The notes below the pieces were generated by a model, which worked only from the letters and a program-made list of their open reading frames with translations, was not told the origin of the DNA and searched no databases. A stretch of 64,000 nucleotides of DNA, from assembly GCA_047967505.1 (NCBI GenBank), contig CM106538.1, one strand, 5' to 3'. This document shows, piece by piece, positions 34,757 through 45,262 of this stretch (position 1 is the stretch's first letter; each line of letters begins with the position of its first letter). The position numbers were made by a program, and so were the translations under genes. This DNA comes from Dipteris shenzhenensis. Taxonomy: Eukaryota > Polypodiophyta > Polypodiopsida > Gleicheniales.

Positions 34757-35454
34757 ATGTCTTCATCAATAGCCCCTTCTATAGGAGTGGTGGTGACTCC
34801 TGCGTCAGACTCAACATCCACTGGTCAACCTACTATTTCATCTGTTGTGCATAACTTAGGTTTCCTTTATCAAATCTTTTCTACATCCATCCCAACCGTG
34901 GGCACTCATTTTGTCCCGGTCATGTCCTTACCTTACCTTCCATGAATGTTCCACCTCCCATTTCATCAACATCTACGTTGCCCTTTCTACTATCTCTACC
35001 TTCCCTATGGCCTACCCATCATACATGGCTTCAACTCCGTCCCTCTCTTTTCCAACTGCTCTTGCATCTTCATTAATCAACTCATATTCTATGTTTTCAC
35101 CCTCAACTTTTGCAAGTGGGGCCTTCCGCATATGCAGTACCATCTATATATAGTTCCTCTATGGCTACCTCAATAGTGACTTCACCCTTGTGGTTCGTGC
35201 TGCCAGGAGGTGTTGTCTCATCAGCCTCTGCACCATATGTTCCCATGGCACCCACACTTCATGCTACTCAATCAGGAGGCCCTCCAACTCTTGCAGCCGC
35301 TTCAAGCCTTGGAGTGGGTGGGTTCATCACCTCAGCTATGGCAGTTGATATACTTAAGTAGGTGAGGGGAAAATGGATACTCTTTAACAGACCCAAGAAA
35401 GCACAACAAGGGCTTGCAAAAGGACATCCAGATCGTGAGAATTGGGATGTAAGT
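34757..35454 (+). pseudogene. Ser/Pro-rich exon preceding the methyltransferase-like exons (tentative)
   Basis: ATG 34757 starts a Ser/Thr/Pro/Ala-rich sequence broken by shifts near 34940 and 35110. It ends in a more ordered stretch, RGKWILFNRPKKAQQG...HPDRENWD, directly before a GTAAGT donor at 35449. TTTTGCAG at 35526-35533 is a matching acceptor. The splice pair and the change to an ordered segment suggest a real former exon. I recognise no family. Confidence 0.35.
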
Positions 35455-35533
35455 ACAGATTTTAATTATGAATCATTTTTTACAAGTCAGTTTTCTTAAT
35501 TATTGCATTCTAATGGATTCATATATTTTGCAG

Positions 35534-36765
35534 GCTTTCATTGACACTGGCAAGGTAACATTGGGCAATAGCTTTGCCACAAAGGATGTACATATGATAA
35601 TCACAAGTGATGCCATTTATGATGGTTGGATCTCCATCCTTGAGGATAACATTGTAGGCAAATATTCACAAGATGGAAAATGCCGTAGGCAACCCACAGT
35701 CTCAATGTTTAGATGCTTGCGTGGATTGAGTGATGATCGAATTGGTCAAATTCAAAATGACATTAAGGAAGGTAGAGTAGTCATAGCTAAAACAAAGACT
35801 GATGCCATGATTCTTGATATTGAAAGACGAGCTATGCAGATCAAGAGAGATGCTGCACTACAAGAAGAACTTTATATGTTTATATCGACAGAAGGGCCTT
35901 CTTTAATGTTAAAAAATTAGGATGAGTGCAAATTACATTTTAAAATAACTCCAGAATTGTATCATCAGATTCGTGGTTGCTCTGACTCATGGTTAAAAGT
36001 GAAGCTTCAACAGGGCAAGGAAACTCCACCATTGCCTGATGCTGCAAAGGGGTATCTGAGGTGGATTATGGGACAAAGTGAAGGTGCAAGTCATGGACCG
36101 AATTCCACCCAGCCTTGGAGGTTCTACACAGTCGGTTCAAACATGGAGGGAATGGAATTTATACATAATGTGTACCAAGAGCCAATGGCAATAGGGGTTG
36201 CCTTTTTGGATGTAATGTATGGACCAAGTAGAAGTAGAAATTGGAATGAGGATCACTTTGAGTGTTTGTTGAAAAGCTTGATGACAATCGCTTCTCCCCC
36301 AGTGCAATTCCTTCTTGTGGTGTTCTTGACCATGGATCATGTATCATGTTTGAAGAATGCATTAAATAAGACATGCAGACAATATAAAATACACTTCAAT
36401 TGCCTTAATTTTGAAACTGCAGATATATTTGTCACTAGATCTATGGATGGCTTACTTGCCTGTGTATTGGTAAGCAAGGAAAAGCATTTCAACGATATTG
36501 AGCGCTATACCAATGCACAATGTAAGCCATCAATATATGTTGCAGATGAAAAATATGAAAAATCAAGTGGTGCAAAAGAATCAGGTGATGAGGATATGAT
36601 GACGAGGATGATGATGATGAATTTGACATTGAATTGTCCTTGAAAAGAAAACGTTCAAGTATCATGAAAGACATGATCATGGGTTTTTGTCGAGAAGATG
36701 AGTATGTATTGGACTTGTTCTCTGAGGGGCTTTCTGCAATAGAAAAATTTACAGAATGCTGTGTA
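35534..36765 (+). pseudogene. Beta-class amino-methyltransferase-like protein (tentative)
   Basis: After the acceptor, the exon reads AFIDTGKVTLGNSFATKDV and on to a TAG at 35918. The same frame continues from the next codons (DECKLHFKITPELYHQIRG). Near 36215, AFLDVMYGPSRSRNWNEDHF resembles a methyltransferase motif IV (DPPYG then W..) with DPPY changed to DVMY. A hydrophobic strand follows (FLLVVFLTMDH). The acidic linker contains a frame change near 36600. The next frame has EYVLDLFSEGLSAIEK, resembling the SAM-binding motif I (LDxFxGxG). Motif IV before motif I is the permuted order of beta-class DNA amino-methyltransferases. A candidate donor follows TGAATGCTGT near 36760. With the ParB-like piece upstream it could be a ParB-methyltransferase fusion; degenerate motifs make this uncertain. 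Confidence 0.35.
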
Positions 36766-36907
36766 TGTTGTGTATGCTATATAGTTACAAGAATCCCATT
36801 TCCACATTGTGTAATTCAATTCTTACAGCCAACCGCATTTTAATTACAATTCCAAATAAAACATTACAACTTCAAAACACAATAAAATTGAAAGCTCAAA
36901 AAGTGCT

Positions 36908-37065
36908 TGTATGTACATATAGCACAAAGCTAAGCCACGTCATGTGGCTTCAAGTACAAAAAATAAGGAAGCTAAGCCACATCATGTGGCTTCAAGTATA
37001 AAAAATAAGAGGAGTGTATATACAAGAGGCATGAAGCCAAGCCACCAGTGGCTTTAAGTACAAAA
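36908..37065. repeat. Three hairpins, AAGCCAC-n-GTGGCTT
   Basis: AAGCCACGTCATGTGGCTT, AAGCCACATCATGTGGCTT and AAGCCACCAGTGGCTT follow each other, each with an AAGTACAAAAAA-type tail. This is a short array of small inverted repeats between the methyltransferase-like remnant and the satellite. Confidence 0.8.
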
Positions 37066-37089
37066 AAGAGTAGCTAGCACTACTTCTAT

Positions 37090-37665
37090 GACTGCATAAG
37101 ACTCCTCTTATGCATAAGCATAAGCATGAGCATAAGAGAAGGAGACATATGCTCATGCTTATGCTTATGTATGAGCGTAAGAGAAGTAGACATATGCTCA
37201 TGCATAAGCATGAGCATGTGTCTCCTTCTCTTTACTTTCCCTCTTCTTCTCTCTTTCTTTCCCTCTTTTTCCCTTTTTCCAATCTCTCTTTCCTTTCCCT
37301 CTTCTTCTCTCTTCTCCTCTTTTCCCCTTCTTTTTCCTCTTTCATGCTCATGTTCTTATGCTCATGCATAAGCATAAGCATGAGCATATGTCTCCGTCTC
37401 TCATGCTTATGCTTATGCATAAGAGGAGTCTTATGCATAAGCATAAGCATGAGCATAAGAGAAGAAGACATATGCTCATGCTTACATATGCTCATGCTTA
37501 TGCTTATGCTTATGCATGAGTATAAGAGAAGTAGACATATGCTCATGCATAAGCATGAGCATATGTCTCTTTTTCCCTCTTCTTTCGTGCTTTCCTTTCC
37601 CTCTTCTTCTCTCTTTTCCCTCTTCCAATCTCTTTTCCTTTCCCTCTTCTTCCTCTTTTCCTTTA
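37090..37665. repeat. Second CATAAG/CATGAG satellite with pyrimidine tracts
   Basis: Blocks of GCATAAGCATGAGC words alternate with TTCCCTCTTCTTCTCTC tracts, matching the composition and arrangement at 1-1260. One AGACATATGCTCATGC junction word recurs several times. No coding signal. Confidence 0.88.
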
Positions 37666-38529
37666 TGGTTGTGTCTCTACATGTATAATATAGGATTATG
37701 CTTTTATGACTCTCTTTCGCACACATGTCTTATACTAACACATTCATGCATGCATGCAGGACTTGTTACAAGCAGGTACCATGCTTGTCCTGTGTGTGGA
37801 CCGAATTTGAAATCTCTTGCACGATACTCCAAACATATGAGGAAAAATGTTTATGAAGGTCATGCTCGATACCTTCCACTAGACCATCTCGTGCGTGGAG
37901 GTCAGCTTGATCCACCACTATGATATTTGAAGGCAAGTGACTAGATTTAGGCTTGGAGGCTGAATGGAGAGGAACCTCCTCCTGGTATGAAGAGGCTATC
38001 GACCTTTCATGAACTTCCTTATTGGGGTCAGTTACAAATCAATCATCTCTTGGATCCCATGCATATCTTCAAGAATGTGGGGGCTACTATTTGGGCACAC
38101 TTGGTTGGTTCCAAAGACTCAAGAGGAGTGCGAGAAGACTTGCATGCTATGAATAGGATAAGATCTAAGGCATTTTACATCAAGAATGAAAATACTAAAT
38201 TGTTTGAAATCAACTTCATAGATTTCGCGTATGGTTTCACAATAATCCAACTGTGACGAGAGAAGATTGGTATCCGAAGCACTTGCTCAGCTATCTTGTG
38301 TGAAGTTAGCCATGACTCCACAATCATACATGACTCTCTTTGAATCGATGCGTTCCACTTGAAAATGTCGTTCATATGACCATAATGCAATGTACTTTTT
38401 GTATTGTAAAAGAGCATCATTAAAACAATGAAGATGCATCTATTTTATAGTGTATATTGCCACAAATAATTACTTAATTACGTCAATAGGTAAGAAACTT
38501 ACATGCATCATATATCCAGATGATAACTC

Positions 38530-39138
38530 TCACTCGCGCTCGTTTATTGTCTCTCCATCGCATTTGGATTTATGTAGAGCCAGTTGTAGCCAATTAAGTG
38601 ACATGTGAATGGGGAGAAGAGCCAGATCCCGTGGATATGGTTGCGATCGCCTGTACATTTCTGTGAATCTCTTCCTTGCATTTATTCTTTCTGCTTTAGT
38701 CGCTTCATATCTCTCAATCCACTTCTGCATCTCCTTGCTATTGAGGATACAAAACTTATTGAATTTCTCTATTTGCTCTTCGCTCATCTTTCTTTCAATC
38801 CCTTTTCCTTGAGGAACCTCGCCAACGATGCGATCATCATCCTTGTTATGCCAAGCTTGCGGCATATTGGGATCCGTGGATGCAAGAAACTCGGTGATAT
38901 ATACTAATGACTCTTGCATAAGCCATCCCTCTGCCATGCTTACTTCTGGTCTTGCACTTTGTCTTACAAATCCCTTCAAAGTTTTCATAAACCGCTCGAG
39001 AAAAAACATCCACCGACTATGAATGGTACCTGCAACAACCACCTTATCAACTATGTGCACAAGCAAGTGTACTTGAGTTGTCATAATGCTCAAGGGAAAG
39101 TGCTTCTCAAGCAAGCATACAGCTTCGATGGATTCCAC
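38530..39138 (-). pseudogene. DUF4218 segment of CACTA transposase (inverted block)
   Basis: Uninterrupted frame with PLSIMTTQVHLLVHIVDKV and TIHSRWMFFLERFMKTLKGF, then RPEVSMAEGWLMQESLVYI. These are typical of the DUF4218 region (PF13960) that follows TNP2 in plant CACTA transposases. It closely parallels the sequence at 54429-54950. It lies antisense to its flanking transposase parts, which is the evidence for the inversion. Confidence 0.88.
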
Positions 39139-39956
39139 CCTAGCCTTCTTGATGCTCGATATGGAGATCTCTTTTTGAGATATCCACCTATTTCACATGC
39201 CCATGTAAGATATTTTCATAGTCAGTCTACAGATTATTCAACTTATTGAAGAAAATGCAATTAATGCGATTTGATAGTAAGCATACCTCACAATACCACT
39301 GATCTTGAATATAGCATTTCTAACATCTTCTTGTAAGCACCCTTTTATTGTAATTGGGAGGATGAACTATCAAAGCAACAAAGAAGTCATGTCAACAATA
39401 TAACATAATCATGATTATGCTAACACATCACGATTATTGGTACACTAATTCTACAGCTTAGAATACCTATAAGACCTTGTGCCAATCATGGGACTTGAGC
39501 CCACTAAGCTTATTGTCCTTTGAAAATGCTCCTTTCAAGCAACGCATGTACCCTGTCGGTGTTTGAAAAGAGGCAATGTCTGCCTTGACCACTGCCTCCT
39601 CCCTCGTAGAGAGGATCCATGTTGCTTTCGAGAGGAAAACTTTTCCCGAAGCATGCACTTGGGGCCGCAGCAGTTTCTTTGCAATAGACTCCACCAAACA
39701 TTGGACCGATGAAAGTGATACTTTTGTTCTTCCTGAGCACTGTGAGCAGGTGCACACTAATAATTTAATTAATTGAAGCTTTCGTTTTTAAAGATCCATT
39801 GATACATGTACTTAAGCATAATTTCATATATATAATTGACGACATTTGGCACCCATCTTCAATATAGGTGGTTTTCATCCGGATCATTTTGATCCAAGAT
39901 GGTGGTACATGATCCAAATTGCACCATGAAGTAAGCAAAATTTTGAAGATAGAGAT

Positions 39957-40319
39957 GTGGATATGGAGATGCCACTACCAATGTCGGATCCAATTGATCT
40001 AGATGAATCTAGCAAAGAAGATGAAGATCACAATATGAGCCCAGAGGAAGATGTGCATAGTGACATCGTGCAGGAGGAAGATGGAGATCACGATATTGAG
40101 GAAGAAGACAACAATCATCAAGAATCACCACACTTTATTGAAAAAGATGATCAAGTACTTTTAGGTGAACATACGATGCTAGAGTATGATGATAATATAG
40201 GAGATCAACTCGGTATAGAGTTACAGATAGACTTGTTTGGCGCATTAGACTTAGCTCAAGAAGAAACCGTTGATGTAAATGCTCTTTATTTATTTTTTTC
40301 ATCTCAAACTTGGACATGA
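39957..40319 (+). pseudogene. CACTA transposase acidic C-terminus
   Basis: Asp/Glu-rich sequence (SSKEDEDHNMSPEED) ending with IELQIDLFGALDLAQEE and a stop at 40319. It follows DUF4216 on the same strand and corresponds to the acidic end of copy 2 at 53580-53924. The upstream part (39840-39956) reads through a WWYMIQIAP-like segment, with a stop in place of the following residue. Confidence 0.6.
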
Positions 40320-40444
40320 ATATATGAGCTTCAAAGGCTTAATGTACATGCTCTCTTACTTTTATTCTCTCAAAAGATCAAACATGTATGAAAATTTAAA
40401 TAAAATTGCCATTGGAGAAAACTAACTTTTAAGGTCGATATGAG

Positions 40445-40602
40445 AAAAAAAAACTCTCTATAAAACGTCGCTATAAAAAAGTATCTCAATGTCGCTATAT
40501 AATGACACTTACAATTCTGATAAAAGTCACTATATAGTGACTTTAGAAATGGTCACTATATAGTGACGTTTGACTAAAGTTGCTATATAGTGACCCTTGA
40601 CG
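40445..40602. repeat. CACTA subterminal repeats (same family as 3129-3290)
   Basis: AACGTCGCTATA, TGTCGCTATATAATGACA, GTCACTATATAGTGAC (twice) and TTGCTATATAGTGACC lie in a row. They are variants of the 16-bp palindrome found in the CACTA tail at the start of the window. The end of the element beyond 40602 is missing. Confidence 0.8.
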
Positions 40603-42100
40603 AGGCGCACTTCCAATATCGATGATTAGCGCCCCGTGCATGCCAGGGGACTCGGCTGTGGAAGCAGAGGAGGATCGACGAGGCAGGGTCCATGTCGTAT
40701 ACGATAAGGATAGCGCACATCGATCTATCCTGAGCCTTGCTCCACACTTAATCTTCGAGACCACCTCTTGGATCATTGGATGCTACCCACTTAGCGCATT
40801 GCATATGGTGCTCATATTGAGTGTTTTGTTCATGACAAGTAGAGTGGAGATCTGCTCAACATTTCACTCTAGCTCTTGAGAAGATCGTCGAAACATGATT
40901 TGACAGTTAGAACGTTCATCACCACCACGTGCTTTGCAAAGTTGAGCATTTTGGGGGTAGATTTTGCTCCTGAATCACCATCTTTCCATTCGTCGTCACC
41001 ACTTTTTCAATCTATCCATTGCAAATTTGAGCATTTTACTCGTAGATTCTGCTATAAATCGCCATCCTTCACCATTCATCACCAGTTTTTTCCAGCATTC
41101 TCTTGTTTCCTAGCTCACAATGTTTTCATTGGCAAATATGCCTCTTCTCTTGTTTCCCAACTCACTGTGTTATCATTCGGAGAGATTCCCACTAGAAACC
41201 CAAGCGTCGAAAACAATTATGCTTTCATCACTTTTCCATGAGCTATCACTGAATCTATCAATTTATTAGAGAACTATCATCTGCCAACTATGAAGGGGGC
41301 TCAGTCTTATATGCTTTGAAAGGCACTGAGATTTCTGGAGTACAATCATTGGCAGCCAAGGAGAAAGTTTGTAGTTTAGCAAAGCTACAAAGCCATGACC
41401 TCCAGGTAATGCAGCTTGAATTGAGCCTCGCAATGTATCACCGTATATCTAATTACACCCTTACTGTGACTAGATTCGTTTCATCAATCTTCTTTCGGTG
41501 TGTTATGTAGTCATTAAACCTGTAGTCATTAAGATGTTTCAAATAAACCTGCTCTCGGGACCGATCAGCAACAAACCGTTCCATTATCCAACTACTCAAC
41601 TTTTTCTATCATCATCTTCACGTGCAATGTCTCCAGCATCTTGGCTCGAATGATCTTCCATCTGTGATCTTTGCGTACCCAACTCCACACACTTTCCTTC
41701 AAATAAACCTACTCTTGGGACAGATCTCCAGCAAGCTCCACAACCTTCTAAATCTGAGGACCTTGAATCTCTCCAACAGCTCTCCGTACCCAACCCAATG
41801 TAGCCAAAACTCCAATGTGGCCCCTATCCTAAGCGTATCAACAATTTGTAACAGCAACAAACCGAACCAGTTCTACAATCTGGCCAACATGCAGCTACTC
41901 AACTTGTTGTGCCAACATCTTCACGGTCAACATCCCTAGAATCTAGGCTCGAATGATCTTCCATCAGTGATCTTCCGCTGCATGACTGTCAATGTCCCTA
42001 GAAGCTTGGCTCGCATGGGAGAGAGGTAGAGGGATATTAGAGGAGGTGGTTAGAGTGATGCAGAGGGGAGAGATAGCGTACCAATTCCTGAGCGTGGCTG
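40603..42100. other. Intergenic or decayed MKP1-like 3' region
   Basis: No gene can be supported. A direct repeat around GCTCGAATGATCTTCCATC recurs near 41645 and 41948. If the MKP1-like gene continued leftward, its Ser-rich C-terminal part would lie here, but I could not recognise it. Confidence 0.4.
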
Positions 42101-42208
42101 CTGCACATCTGGCTAGTCAACTCCAAGAGCTCTACTATTCCTATTGGTAGTGGTATTCTGTGATGGTCCTTGCACACGCTCATAGCGAACCGATTGAAAT
42201 GTTGCATG
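42100..42208 (-). pseudogene. MKP1-like gene, fragment left of copia B
   Basis: Read on the minus strand from 42208, the sequence gives HATFQSVRYERVQG. This continues the gelsolin-like region found at 45263-45454 and matches the VRYEKVxG stretch of plant MKP1. It is also a diverged copy of 45304-45334 (GCTCAGAGCGAACCAATTGG). The junction GCATG at 42204-42208 pairs with ACATG at 45263-45267 across the copia B insertion. Confidence 0.6.
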
Positions 42209-42332
42209 TGTTAAGTGATTATCTTGTAAATCCAAATCTAGAGGTTAGCAATAAACTCTTGCTTTGCGCACATATCGTATCCATTATAACTAACAACTAT
42301 GTTCTATATAAATGTCTAATAAACTGAACGAG
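42209..42332 (+). repeat. Copia B 5' LTR remnant
   Basis: Matches 45015-45139 closely from TTAAGTGATTATCTTG to CTAATAAACTGAA (or CCAATAAACTGAA), then diverges abruptly into the tandem repeats. Confidence 0.75.
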
Positions 42333-43085
42333 TACTAAACCCATGCTTTGCATGGGCAAAGATGCATGACCACATCCTCAACCACTCCTCATCTGAAGGT
42401 GCATCTTTGATTCTTAAATTTTGGCTAAGTCTTAACCCATGGCTTTGAGACCTTCCATCTCCTCCATCTCCTTTGTGTGGAAGGTGACCTTCCATCTCCT
42501 CCATTCCATTGACCTTCTATCTCCACCTTGCTCCTAAAGCTGCCTCTTGTCTTTCCACCTCCTCCCCAAAGCCTGCCTCTTGTCTTTCCACCTCCTTCCC
42601 CCTCAAAGCCTCCACTTCTGTACTGAACCAGTGCTTTGCATGCTTTGCACGGGCAAAGATGCATGACCATCCTCAACCACTCCCGATCTGAAGGTGCATC
42701 TTTGATTCTTAAATTTTGGCTAAATCTTAACGCATGGCTCTAAGACCTTCATCTCCTCCTTCCTTCGCAAGGTGACCTAAGACCTTCCATCTCCTCCATT
42801 CCATTGACCTTCTATCTCCTCCTTGCCCCTAAAGCTGCCTCTTGTCTTTCCACCTCCTCCCCCTCTAAGCCTCCACTTCTATATTGAACCCGTGCTTTGC
42901 GTGCTTTGCAGGGGCAAAGATGCACGACCATCCTCAATCACTCCCCATGTGGTGGTGGATCTTTGATTCTTAGATTTTGGCTAAGGCTTAACCCATGGCT
43001 CTGAGACCTTCCATCTCCTCCTTTTATTCCATTAACCTTCCATCTCCTCCTTTCTCCCAAAGGTGACCTTTTATCTCCTCCATTC
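42333..43085. repeat. Tandem repeat, about 260-300-bp unit, three copies
   Basis: CCCATGCTTTGCATG/GTGCTTTGCATGC followed by GGGCAAAGATGCA[TC]GACCA, CTTTGATTCTTA and GACCTTCCATCTCCTCC recurs near 42339, 42632 and 42892. The repeat sits inside copia B between the LTR remnant and the pol remnant. It is either an expanded untranslated segment or foreign. Confidence 0.8.
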
Positions 43086-44970
43086 CATTAGAGCTACCTC
43101 TTGTCTTCAACAACAAATTCCTCAGGCAGCACCAGTCGCTCGAGATACTCCTCTGTTAGGAACAATACCTCGAAATGCCAGTCTCCCTCCAAACATAGCG
43201 CTGAATTGGGTTGCCATTTATTCAAAGGTGTTCAAGCGCCTAGACTTTGCCTCCACCTCATCGAATGAACCGGATTCCCTCATTGAGGCCCGCGATGCTC
43301 TTCCATTCGATTCCCTAGATGAACCGGTGGTGACTCCTTTAACCCCCAGACAGCGTCGTTCCACACGCTCAACTCGAGGAACTTATGGCCCTCGCTTCTG
43401 TGATTCTGAATACTCCCTGGTGGCACAACACTCAACAAACATGAATCCACCCCCTACAGCCGAAGACCACATCTCCTTATCAACCACGCTCCACTCCCCT
43501 AAAGCCCCACTGTGGAGAAATGCCATGGGAGATGAATACAATTCACTACTAAAGAATCATGCCTGGGTGCTCGTGGACCGCTCGGCTAATCGTAAGATAG
43601 TGGGCTCAAAGTGGCTGCTTGAAAAGAATTCAAAGCTGATGGATCAATGTCTCGCTACAAGGCCAGACTGATTGCTCCTGGGTTTACTCAGGAACAAGGC
43701 ATGGATTACACAGATACGTATGCCCCGATGGTCAAAATCCAGTCTTTGCAACTCCTCATTGCTCTTAGCGCAGCATATGGCCTTCATCTACATCAGATAG
43801 ACGTCAGACGGCTTTTCTAAACGGTGCACTTCCATAAGATCAACGAGTCTATATGACTCAACCTCTAGAGTATCAACAATCGGGTCATGAAGAGCACTCA
43901 AAAGTCTCTATGGCCTAAAGCAATCCCCTCGGGTGTGGTACCAGCGACTTAATCGATTCTTGCAAGATCTTGATTTCACACGCTCCCTTTTTGATAGCAG
44001 TGTCTACTTTAGACGTACTGGAGCCTCTTACTGTTTGCTTGGCCTGTATGTCAATGATCTCCTTATGGCCAGCAATAACATCGACTTTCTTGTCCAGATT
44101 AAAACCCAACTGTCTTTAGAATTTGAGATGACTGACAATGGTAATGCAACATATTGTCTAGGAATTCAAATTCATAGAGACGCTACAATAGGTGACATCA
44201 CGCTCAATCAATAGTGATACATCATCGACATCCTACGGTGCTATGAGATGCTGGACTCCAAACTCTTCAATACACCCATGGACATCAACCACAAGATCTC
44301 CACCAAGATGTCTCCAAGTGATCGCGCAGAGAAAGAATACATGAAGCTTATTCCCTATAGGCAAGCCATTGGTTCGATCCGCTATCTCGTGACCTGCACG
44401 AGACTTGACATAGCCTACGCCGCTCCAAGATATCTCAGCATATGCAAAATCTTGGCATAGCTCAAGATGTCCAATGTTTCTTCAGCTACCTGCGCTCCAT
44501 AATCACCCTAAGAATCGTCTACAAGTTCAAAAACTCCACAACTCTTCTCGGCTGGAGTGATGCCGATTCGGATGGGGACATAGACACACGGAAGTCAACT
44601 TCTGGACACGTCTATTAGCTAGCCGAGGGACCAACTCTTTGGTACGGCAAGAAACAGGCAACGGTAGCCATTTCAATGGCTGAAGCTGAATACCTCTCTA
44701 TGGCGACAACAATCTGTGATGGGCTGTGGCTTAAAGCCCTCATGAAAGAACTTGGTTTCTTGAACCCCAAATACGTAACACACTGTGATAACCAATCTGC
44801 AATTGCAATTTCCAATAACAACTCCTAGAGCGACAAAACCAAGCATATATATCTCAAGTTCCATTTCCTCAAACATCATGTGGAAGTCGGTGACATCCAG
44901 CGCAAGTATGTTCCTACATACAAGATGATGGCCGACGTAATGAGAAAACTGCTACTTGGCCCTGTGCACT
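43085..44970 (+). pseudogene. Copia B reverse transcriptase and RNase H
   Basis: The first frame gives the integrase-RT hinge and early RT (APLWRNAMGDEYNSLLKNHAWVLVDR, IVGSKWLLEKN). RT blocks then continue over several frames. These include LKSLYGLKQSPRVWY and the catalytic box LYVNDLLMA, where YVDD has become YVND. RNase H signatures follow (LGWSDADSDGD, YGKKQATVAISMAEAEY, HCDNQSAIAI). Many stops. The final part MRKLLLGPVHWKC matches the usual copia pol end just before the 3' LTR. Confidence 0.85.
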
Positions 44971-45014
44971 GGAAATGTTGTCGTTCAATTGGCTTAATCA
45001 CACCTTAGTCACCA

Positions 45015-45262
45015 TATTAAGTGATTATCTTGTAAATCCAAATCTAGAGGTTAGCAATAAACTCATGCTTTGCATGCGTATCGTATCAGTTATAACTGAC
45101 AACTACGTTCCATATGAACGTCCAATAAACTGAATAAATCATCTTCTTTTCCTGTTCCAATCTGCTCGCTCTCTCTCGTAGTTCTACTCTCCTTTCCTTC
45201 TCATATGCACACTCTTTCATACTCTCTTCTACTTCCTCTCAACTTTGTTGCTACACTTCACA
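45015..45262 (+). repeat. Copia B 3' LTR
   Basis: From TATTAAGTG to TTCACA, with pol ending shortly before it and MKP1-like sequence resuming right after it. The start should be TG; it is TA here. Confidence 0.7.

Larger units (their letters stand above)
37763..40602 (+). mobile_element. CACTA/En-Spm element copy with an internal inversion
   Basis: The parts of a TNP2-type transposase gene are all present, but the middle is flipped. On the + strand, 37763-38165 gives CPVCGPNLKSLARY, EGHARYLPLDH and the TNP2 core LPYWGQLQINHLLDPMHIF up to REDL. From about 39660 back to 38165 the minus strand gives the next core block (IASFQTPTGYMRCLKGAF, LKSHDWHKVL), then DUF4218, then the first half of DUF4216 (VERIDSKRVMYDCGVM, ILDVKC). 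From about 39665 the + strand resumes with the second half of DUF4216 (FAIDSTKHWTDESDTFVLP) and an acidic C-terminus. A 3' set of subterminal palindromes follows. No terminal CACTA motif is seen. Confidence 0.85.
42209..45262 (+). mobile_element. Copia B: truncated Ty1/copia element inserted in the MKP1-like gene
   Basis: It begins TGTTAAGTGATTATC at 42209. A 3' LTR of 248 bp (45015-45262) begins TATTAAGTGATTATC and ends CTTCACA. GCATG/ACATG at the two edges is a 5-bp target duplication with one mismatch. Only about 124 bp of the 5' LTR remain before a tandem-repeat block. Of the coding region, only the end of integrase through RT and RNase H is left, so gag, protease and most of integrase are deleted. 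Confidence 0.75.

Noticed and set aside
37110-37923. 192- and 135-codon frames across 37.1-37.9 kb
   Set aside because: Mostly satellite and pyrimidine tract; only the last part (CPVCGPNLKSL) is genuine CACTA transposase and is annotated there.
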